Assembly (NCBI RefSeq): GCF_000607165.1
Contig: NZ_JFZG01000008.1
Location: 434,001-498,000, forward strand
Direction of reading: 5' to 3'
Length of the DNA stretch: 64,000 nt
Origin: Ralstonia pickettii
Lineage (GTDB): Bacteria; Pseudomonadota; Gammaproteobacteria; Burkholderiales; Burkholderiaceae
The position numbers and the translations under genes are program-made. Shown in pieces: positions 56,637 to 64,000 of this stretch (the first letter of the stretch is position 1; each line of letters starts with the position of its first letter). The notes under the pieces are model-generated. The model saw nothing but the letters and a program-made list of their open reading frames with translations, ran no database searches and was not told the origin of the DNA.

Positions 56637-57956
56637 TCAAGCAGTAATCAAAATCGCCCGAAAATCATTCACATTAGTCCGCGTCGGCCCAGTCACAATC
56701 AAATCGCCCAACGCATTAAAGAACCCATACCCGTCGTTGTTGTCGAGCCATTGCTTCGGCTTCAACCCAAGCGTTTCAGCACGCGCCAGGCTATCCGGTG
56801 TCAGGATCGCTCCAGCGTTGTCTTCCGAGCCATCGATGCCATCGGTATCGCAGGCAATTGCATGCACACCCGGAAGGCCATCCAACGCCACGCCCAGTGC
56901 CAGGAGAAACTCGGCATTACGGCCACCGCGGCCGTTACCGCGCACCGTCACCGTGGTTTCACCGCCCGACAGAATCACGCACGGCTTGGTGAACGGCTGA
57001 TTGCGCGCCACGATCTGCCGCACGATGCCGGCGTGCACTTCGGCCACATCGCGCGCTTCACCTTCAATGCTGTCCGACAGGATGTGCGCCTCATAACCGA
57101 GTGCGCGTGCCTGTGCGGCCGCCGCTTCCAGCGCGTGCTGAGCTGTCGCGATGACGTGGCTGCGATGGCCTTCGAAACGTGCATCGCCGGGTTTGGGCGT
57201 TTCGCCTGCGCCGGTTTCCAGATGACGGCGCACTGCATCGGGTACGTCGATGCCGTATTTGTTGATCACGGCCAGGGCATCCGCGCAGGTGGTGGCGTCG
57301 GGGAGCGTCGGGCCGCTGGCGATGAGCGTTGGGTCGTCGCCAGGAATATCGGAGATCAGCAGGGTCTCGACGCGTGCCGGTGCGCACGCCAGCGCCAGGC
57401 GCCCGCCCTTGATCGACGACAGGTGCTTGCGCACGCAGTTCATCTCGCCGATGCTCGCGCCGCTTTTGAGCAGCGCGCGGTTGACGGACTGCTTGTCGGC
57501 CAGCGTCAGGCCCTCGGCTGGTGCAGCCAGCAGGGCCGAGCCACCGCCCGAGATCAGGCACAGGACAAGGTCGTCCTCTGTCAAACCTTCGAGCAGGCCG
57601 ACCATGCGTTGCGCAGCGCGCTGGCCGGCCGCATCGGGCACGGGGTGCGAGGCTTCAACCACTTCAATCCGGCCTTGTGTGCCGGGCGCGCGGCCGTGCT
57701 CGTAACGCGTGACGACCAGGCCAGAGAGTTCGCCCTTCCAGTGCTGCTCCACTGCCTCGGCCATCGCGGCTGCACCTTTGCCCGCGCCGATGACGATGGT
57801 GCGGCCACGCGGCGGTTCGGGCAGGAATGCCGGCAAGCATTGCGCAGCGCTGACCGCAGCCACCGCGGTATCAAACAGGCCGTGCAGCAACGCGCGCGGC
57901 GACGGATTGGGCAAGGCAGCGCGCAGGGCGGCCTGGGCAGACTGGTCGTGGTGCAT
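56637..57956 (-). CDS. ttuD: Glycerate 2-kinase, MOFRL family (GckA/TtuD-like)
   Basis: This 439-residue kinase phosphorylates D-glycerate to 2-phosphoglycerate. The N-terminal domain (TIVIGAGKGAAAMAEAVEQ, then LCLISGGGSALLAAPAEGLT and EMNCVRKHLSSIKGGRLA) and the C-terminal MOFRL domain (LSGGETTVTVRGNGRGGRNA, ACDTDGIDGSEDNAGA) are intact. ATG at 57956 (MHHDQSAQAALR). It lies downstream of garR with a terminator-like hairpin in the 65-bp gap. The neighbouring gcl, hyi and garR genes make the glyoxylate/D-glycerate role very likely. Confidence 0.93.
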   Translation of the reverse strand: MHHDQSAQAALRAALPNPSPRALLHGLFDTAVAAVSAAQCLPAFLPEPPRGRTIVIGAGKGAAAMAEAVEQHWKGELSGLVVTRYEHGRAPGTQGRIEVVEASHPVPDAAGQRAAQRMVGLLEGLTEDDLVLCLISGGGSALLAAPAEGLTLADKQSVNRALLKSGASIGEMNCVRKHLSSIKGGRLALACAPARVETLLISDIPGDDPTLIASGPTLPDATTCADALAVINKYGIDVPDAVRRHLETGAGETPKPGDARFEGHRSHVIATAQHALEAAAAQARALGYEAHILSDSIEGEARDVAEVHAGIVRQIVARNQPFTKPCVILSGGETTVTVRGNGRGGRNAEFLLALGVALDGLPGVHAIACDTDGIDGSEDNAGAILTPDSLARAETLGLKPKQWLDNNDGYGFFNALGDLIVTGPTRTNVNDFRAILITA

Positions 57957-57977
57957 GGCAGAAAGCGGGGAGACAGC

Positions 57978-58011
57978 AAAAAAAACTGCCGCCGCCCGAA
58001 GGCTGCGACAG
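57978..58011 (-). terminator. Terminator-like hairpin between garR and glycerate kinase
   Basis: On the minus strand, CTGTCGCAGCC and GGCGGCGGCAG pair (one mismatch, one G-U) around a TTCG loop and are followed by eight T (57985-57978). It should reduce readthrough from garR into the kinase gene. Confidence 0.8.
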
Positions 58012-58021
58012 TGCACACAAC

Positions 58022-58936
58022 TTACGCAATATCGTGGTTCGACATGATCTCGATCGCGCGGCACAGCGCCGAGTGGTCTTGCTTGCCCATGCCGTTGGCA
58101 GCGCAGGTGTTGAACAGCTCCTGCGCGGTGGCCGTGTTCGGCAGGGCCACGCCCAGGGTCTTGGCGCCCTGCAGGGCCAGGTTCAAGTCCTTCTGGTGCA
58201 GCTCGATGCGGAAGCCCGGGTCGAACGTACGCTTGACCATGCGCTCGCCGTGCACTTCGAGAATGCGCGACGCAGCGAAACCGCCCATCAGTGCCTGACG
58301 GACCTTCGCCGGGTCTGCACCCGCCTTCGATGCGAACAGCAGCGCTTCCGACACGGCCTGGATGTTCAGCGCGACGATGATCTGGTTGGCCACCTTGGTG
58401 GTCTGGCCGTCGCCGTTGCCGCCGACCAGCGTGATGTTCTTGCCCATCAGGTTAAACAGCGGAGCAACGCGATCGAACGCAGCCTGCTCACCGCCCACCA
58501 TGATCGTCAGCGATGCAGCCTTCGCGCCCACTTCGCCACCCGACACCGGAGCGTCCAGGTATTGCGCGCCGGTCTTGTTGATGCGCGATGCGAAGTCCTT
58601 CGTCGCGATCGGCGAGATCGAGCTCATGTCGACCACGATCTTGCCGGCAGCAACGTCCTTGCCTGCATCCTTCAGCGCCTTGGCCACGCCCTTCTCGCTA
58701 AACAGCACGGCTTCAACGTGCGGCGTGTCCGGCACCATGATGAAGATGATGTCGGCGCGCTTGGCGACTTCCTCGGCGCTCGTGCAGACCGTCACGCCGG
58801 CTTCCACCAGCGCGGCCGGGGCCGGGTTGACGTCGTGCACGAACAACGTGTGGCCGGCGGCGCGCAGGTGTCCTGCCATGGGGGCGCCCATGATGCCGAG
58901 GCCGATGAAACCGAGGTTGAGATTGGTGGTTGCCAT
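58022..58936 (-). CDS. garR: Tartronate semialdehyde reductase (2-hydroxy-3-oxopropionate reductase)
   Basis: This 304-residue beta-hydroxyacid dehydrogenase has a Rossmann start LGFIGLGIMGAPMAGHL and the substrate motif DAPVSGGEVGAKAASL. The catalytic lysine is K181 in GQTTKVANQ. It reduces tartronate semialdehyde to D-glycerate with NAD(P)H. The context (gcl, hyi, glycerate kinase) supports this over 3-hydroxyisobutyrate dehydrogenase. GGAGAT precedes the ATG. Repeat copy F separates it from hyi. Confidence 0.93.
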   Translation of the reverse strand: MATTNLNLGFIGLGIMGAPMAGHLRAAGHTLFVHDVNPAPAALVEAGVTVCTSAEEVAKRADIIFIMVPDTPHVEAVLFSEKGVAKALKDAGKDVAAGKIVVDMSSISPIATKDFASRINKTGAQYLDAPVSGGEVGAKAASLTIMVGGEQAAFDRVAPLFNLMGKNITLVGGNGDGQTTKVANQIIVALNIQAVSEALLFASKAGADPAKVRQALMGGFAASRILEVHGERMVKRTFDPGFRIELHQKDLNLALQGAKTLGVALPNTATAQELFNTCAANGMGKQDHSALCRAIEIMSNHDIA

Positions 58937-58976
58937 GGTGAGGGATCTCCTTGGTTTGAATGTGTTGGTGGTTTGC

Positions 58977-59532
58977 TTGTTTGAACCTTGGTGGTTCATC
59001 TCCCTTTCACCCCCTGCCGGGGGCGACTCACTTTCTTTGTCCTGCCAAAGAAAGTAAGCAAAGAAAGGCGCGCCCGAGATGGCGACCCCTTCCTTGAATT
59101 TGTGTAACCGGGCGGGGAAGGAGGCAAACTCGCTGCGCTCAAACAGCCTCCTTCCTTTTTCCGCCCGCTTACACAAATTCAAGGCGCCATCTAGGGCAGG
59201 GGTACGGCCACACAATCTGTGTGCTGACCTAGAGGCTCTTGCTTGTTGCTGTTGCTGCTCGCTTCGCTTCGCGTTGTGCTGCGGGTTCCTACTGCACCTG
59301 TGGTCGATGGTTTGGCCGTTGGAGCCCTAGATGGCGCCTTGAATTTCTGTTGCAGAGAGGAAAAAGAGGGCAGGCCTGTTTGAGCGAAGCGAGTTGCCTG
59401 CACTCCCTCTCTGCGACATAAATTCAAGGGGAAGTCGCCATCTCGGGCGCGCCTTTCTTTTGCTTACTTTTCTTTGGCAAGACAAAGAAAAGTGAGTCAG
59501 CCCCGGCAGGGGATGAAACAAGGGATGCACCA
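58977..59532. repeat. Composite palindromic repeat, copy F (full)
   Basis: Full copy between garR and hyi, co-oriented with copy E and nearly the same over its whole length including the centre (CGGCCACACAATCTGTG, CTACTGCAC). The left hairpin is 59092-59184. The right hairpin is 59337-59429, with inner arms GAGGGCAGGC and GCCTGCACTC that pair except for one base. The right tip ends GGGATGCACCAC. Confidence 0.9.
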
Positions 59533-59569
59533 CTCCCGCCGGGACAAGGCGAACATCACCAATGGGGCA

Positions 59570-60352
59570 TCAAGCAACGTTGTGAGCCGCCCGCCAACCA
59601 AGACCTTCCACAGTCCCAGCCTTAGGCTTGTACTCACAACCAATCCAGCCTTGGTAGCCAATCTCATCCAACCAACGGAACAGGAACTGGTAGTTGATCT
59701 CGCCGGTACCTGGTTCGTTACGGCCAGGGTTGTCCGCCAACTGCACATGCTTGATCTTGTCCAGATGGCGCTTCAGCGTGCTTGCCACTTCGCCCTCCAT
59801 CCGTTGCATGTGATAGATGTCGTACTGCACATACAGGTTGGACGCATCCACGTCGTTGATCAGATCCAGCGCCTGCTGCGTGCGGTTCAGGTAGAAGCCG
59901 GGAATATCGAACGTATTGATCGGCTCGATCAGCAGATCGATCTTCTCGGCCTTCAGCGCCTTCGCCGCAAACTTCAGGTTCTCCACCAGCGTCTTGCGTG
60001 CAGCGTCTTCGCTCACGCCTTCGGGGCGAATGCCTACCAGGCAGTTGAGCTGTTTCACGCCGAGCACCTTGGCGTACTTGATGGCTTCGCCCACGCCGTC
60101 CTGAAACTCGCTCACGCGATCGGGCAGGATGGCGATACCGCGCTCGCCGCCGTCCCAGTTGCCGGCCGGCAGGTTGTGCAGGACGAGGTCGAGCTGGAAG
60201 CGGTTCAGACGATCGGCAATCTGGTCTGCGTGGAACGCGTAGGGGAACAGGAATTCCACACCGCGAAAGCCCGCACGCGCGGCGGCTTCGAAGCGGTCAA
60301 GGAAGGCCTGCTCGTTGAAGAGCATGGTCAGGTTGGCTGCCAGCTTTGTCAT
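59570..60352 (-). CDS. hyi: Hydroxypyruvate isomerase
   Basis: This 260-residue TIM-barrel enzyme of the xylose-isomerase-like group interconverts hydroxypyruvate and tartronate semialdehyde. It starts MTKLAANLTMLFNEQAFLDR. Metal/catalytic Glu and Asp/His residues are seen in LLIEPINTFDIPGFYL, LYVQYDIYHMQRMEG and HVQLADNPGRNEPGTGEINY; WIGCEYKPKAGTVEGL is near the end. An excellent ribosome-binding site AAAGGAGAAACC precedes the ATG. It lies 43 bp downstream of gcl and is surely cotranscribed with it. Confidence 0.95.
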   Translation of the reverse strand: MTKLAANLTMLFNEQAFLDRFEAAARAGFRGVEFLFPYAFHADQIADRLNRFQLDLVLHNLPAGNWDGGERGIAILPDRVSEFQDGVGEAIKYAKVLGVKQLNCLVGIRPEGVSEDAARKTLVENLKFAAKALKAEKIDLLIEPINTFDIPGFYLNRTQQALDLINDVDASNLYVQYDIYHMQRMEGEVASTLKRHLDKIKHVQLADNPGRNEPGTGEINYQFLFRWLDEIGYQGWIGCEYKPKAGTVEGLGWRAAHNVA

Positions 60353-60395
60353 GGTTTCTCCTTTTATCGGACGGTGAGGGAACGGCGGGTCGTCT

Positions 60396-62171
<1,776 letters not shown>

Positions 62172-62517
62172 GGGGTGTCTCCAGGAAGGGGAAGGTGGGA
62201 ATCCGTTGGAGCTGATCCTATTCCCGCATGCCGATATGGATAAACGCAGCTTTCGTCAGTTGATTGCTAACTCTGAATACCGAATGGTTTTGCGTACCGC
62301 ACCAATTCCCCGGCAACTAATACGCCGAAGAAGCTTGTATTGAAGCCGTTTCAAGCTGCTTTTGTGCGGCGCAAAAGAATGGCGCAACGCGCTCGTATCG
62401 ATCACATCGTTGTCCACCATTTTTGCCATTCGTCACAGGTGATATGCGCCAGAAAGCTGCAATCCAGGTACGGAATGCTCACTAAAATGGTCAGACATTG
62501 CGAACTGGAATGATGGA
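62172..62517. other. 346-bp divergent control region, gcl / LysR gene
   Basis: It is non-coding and should hold both promoters. Two adjacent dyads are visible at 62340-62377 and are listed separately. A further AT-rich stretch lies at 62230-62300. Promoter hexamers could not be assigned with confidence. Confidence 0.6.
62340..62377. promoter_or_regulatory. Two adjacent dyads, likely LysR operators
   Basis: TTGAA-N5-TTCAA (62340-62354) and CTTTTGTGC-G-GCGCAAAAG (62359-62377, one mismatch) lie between the divergent gcl and LysR starts. The first contains a LysR-like interrupted palindrome. Binding by the adjacent regulator is inferred. Confidence 0.5.
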
Positions 62518-63429
62518 ATGGACAAGCTCAAGCAGATCGAAGCGTTCATCGCCGTGGTGGAACACGGCAGCATGGCCGCCGCCGCGCTCACGCAGGATGT
62601 GACGCCCGTCATGATCGGCCGCCGCATCAACGCGCTGGAAGCCCGCCTGGGCGTGAAGCTCCTGCACCGGTCGACCCGCCGCATTGCGGTGACGGAGCAG
62701 GGCGCGGTGTTCATGGAACAGTGCAAAAAGGCGCTGGGCGAGCTGGACCGCGCAGAGCTGCTGGTTGCCGAGGGCCGCCACAAGGCGACCGGGCACCTGA
62801 TCGTCTCGGCGCCGGCTGCCTTCGGCCGCAAGCACGTCGCCCCGCACGCGCCGGACTTCCTGCGCGCCAACCCCGACGTGCGCATCTCCTTCAACCTGAC
62901 CGACCGCGTGGTCGACCTCGTGCGCGAAGGCTACGACGTGGGCATCCGTATTGGCGGCGCGATCGATCCGAACTTCGTGGCGATCCGCCTGGCGTCGAAC
63001 AAGCGCGTGGTGTGCGGCACGCCTGCGTACTTCGCCAAGCACGGCGTGCCTCGCACGCTGGATGATCTCGAGCGCCATAACTGCCTCGCCTTCAACCTGC
63101 AGGGTGGGCAGCAGCGCGGCTGGTATTTCCAGCAGAACGGTAAGGCCGTCACCGTGAAGGTGAACGGCAATCTCGACTGCAACGATGGTGAACTGCTGCA
63201 CCGCTGGATGGGCGAAGGCCTAGGCCTGGGGTGGCGCTCAACGTGGGAGATTCAGCCCGAGCTGGAATCCGGCGCGCTGATGACCGTGCTGGACGACTAC
63301 GCGCTGCCCGACTACGACATCCTCGCCGTGTACCCGCAGCAGCGGCCGGTGCCGGCAAAGATCCGGTTCTTTATCGAACACCTGAAGACGGTGTATGGCC
63401 AAGCGGGGTATTGGTCGCGAACGAGTTGA
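62518..63429 (+). CDS. LysR-family regulator of the glyoxylate operon
   Basis: This 303-residue regulator has an N-terminal helix-turn-helix (KQIEAFIAVVEHGSMAAAAL, then VMIGRRINALEARLGVKLLH) and a C-terminal effector domain starting GHLIVSAPAAFGRKHVAPHA. It ends near FFIEHLKTVYGQAGYW. It is divergent from gcl, which suggests that it controls the gcl-hyi-garR-ttuD genes in response to a pathway metabolite such as glyoxylate (inference). The ATG at 62518 opens the helix-turn-helix domain directly. Confidence 0.92.
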   Translation: MDKLKQIEAFIAVVEHGSMAAAALTQDVTPVMIGRRINALEARLGVKLLHRSTRRIAVTEQGAVFMEQCKKALGELDRAELLVAEGRHKATGHLIVSAPAAFGRKHVAPHAPDFLRANPDVRISFNLTDRVVDLVREGYDVGIRIGGAIDPNFVAIRLASNKRVVCGTPAYFAKHGVPRTLDDLERHNCLAFNLQGGQQRGWYFQQNGKAVTVKVNGNLDCNDGELLHRWMGEGLGLGWRSTWEIQPELESGALMTVLDDYALPDYDILAVYPQQRPVPAKIRFFIEHLKTVYGQAGYWSRTS

Positions 63430-63508
63430 GCGTGCGGAAATGGATGACGGTTCCTAAACTTGTCATCAGATGCTTCGCGGGTGGCGCGCTCAATGCCGGA
63501 GACTGAAG

Positions 63509-63967
63509 ATGCTACACAGAACTGCAGTTGTCGGCGCTCTCATGCTCAGCACTTCCGCCCTGGCGTGCGATCTGACCGGGCTTGAGCACCCGCTGGTGTT
63601 CTCGCCCGGCGAGTCTGCGCTGCCGACCGCCGAAATCCTGAAACTGGCGGAATGGGATTCGCAGCTCAAAGAAGATTTCCGCAGCGGCGGCAAGTACCGG
63701 GTGCGCTTGCGGGAGGCGTCCGAGCCTGCTCCCGACCCAGAGCTGGCAGTGCTGCGGCTCAGAAGCATCCAGGCCGTGCTGGACGCTGTCGGAATCGAGG
63801 GCGACAAAGTCGAGTCGTCCGAAGCCGATACGCATCTACGTGCCGTGGAACGCGAGGGTGTCGCTCCCAAAATGCCGACAGCCGCCTACGTAGTTTTCCA
63901 ACCGGACTGCCAGAACCCGTGTTGCCCGGGCTCCGCGCCCGCCTCTCCGCTCGCTCCCGAGCGATAA
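63509..63967 (+). CDS. Small exported protein, function unknown
   Basis: This 152-residue protein has a signal peptide (MLHRTAVVGALMLSTSALA|C); the Cys at +1 does not make a good lipobox. The segment KYRVRLREASEPAPDPELAV and the following LRLRSIQAVLDAVGIEGDKV resemble the distal part of OmpA-like peptidoglycan-binding domains in pattern, but the key motif is incomplete. The C-terminus has a Cys cluster (DCQNPCCPGSAP). It lies 79 bp after the LysR gene on the same strand. Confidence 0.65.
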   Translation: MLHRTAVVGALMLSTSALACDLTGLEHPLVFSPGESALPTAEILKLAEWDSQLKEDFRSGGKYRVRLREASEPAPDPELAVLRLRSIQAVLDAVGIEGDKVESSEADTHLRAVEREGVAPKMPTAAYVVFQPDCQNPCCPGSAPASPLAPER

Positions 63968-64000
63968 GCGCTAGGTAATCGCCACGCGCCCCTGCGTCAA

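Noticed and set aside
56051-59532. Composite transposon flanked by repeats E and F
   Set aside because: The repeats carry no transposase, lie in direct orientation, and the enclosed genes are ordinary pathway genes with native-looking codon use.

Overview
The window is GC-rich and densely coded. Gene order and protein sequences point to the main chromosome of a betaproteobacterium of the family Burkholderiaceae, most probably Ralstonia (R. pickettii/insidiosa group). Supporting signs are the atpFHAGDC order, a trifunctional PutA with an N-terminal ribbon-helix-helix domain, a gcvTHP/sdaA block behind a tandem glycine riboswitch, an ESPR-type trimeric autotransporter and a dispersed intergenic repeat. 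I see no tRNA, rRNA, insertion sequence, prophage or CRISPR. The species assignment is inference.

Layout. 1-5.6 kb: F1Fo ATP synthase operon, entered inside atpF and closed by a bidirectional terminator. 5.6-16 kb: accessory and envelope genes (FecR/DUF6600-type protein, DUF3298-type protein, CoA-binding protein, esterase, DUF3562-type protein, PstS-like protein, GST with a divergent LysR regulator, sterol-desaturase-family hydroxylase). 16.2-21.5 kb: a chemoreceptor, then a translationally coupled ATP-grasp / acyltransferase / Rieske oxygenase operon of unknown product. 21.5-26.6 kb: GFA protein, cupin, hemE and priA, the last behind an unusual leader with inverted DnaA-box-like sites. 27.3-37.7 kb: putA, a branched-chain amino-acid-type binding protein, a cation/proton antiporter, ybdK, a GNAT acetyltransferase and an OPT transporter. 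38.4-46.1 kb: sdaA, an alginate-lyase-like lipoprotein gene, gcvP, gcvH, gcvT and the glycine riboswitch. 46.5-54.5 kb: a small secreted protein, a YadA-like adhesin, rep helicase, an ABC binding protein and an FNR-boxed hemN. 54.5-64 kb: pyk, glycerate kinase, tartronate semialdehyde reductase, hydroxypyruvate isomerase, glyoxylate carboligase, a divergent LysR regulator and a small secreted protein.

How genes work together. The glyoxylate block is a complete D-glycerate pathway: Gcl makes tartronate semialdehyde, Hyi interconverts it with hydroxypyruvate, GarR reduces it to glycerate, the MOFRL kinase makes 2-phosphoglycerate, and Pyk lies at the end of the same strand. The glycine block degrades glycine by the cleavage system and serine by SdaA to pyruvate. 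PutA degrades proline and probably represses its own gene through GTTGCA sites.

The most unusual content is a family of composite palindromic repeats of about 0.5 kb. There are four full copies (A 26612, B 37854, E 56051, F 58977), one half copy (C 46136) and one terminal stub (D 51634). Each arm carries a hairpin of about 92 bp whose stem differs between copies while keeping base pairing, around a nearly invariant 20-nt loop. Two nearly identical copies in the same orientation bracket the garR-glycerate kinase pair. Other leads are the three-gene ATP-grasp/Rieske operon, a candidate small RNA or attenuator leader upstream of the DUF6600-type gene, and the priA leader.
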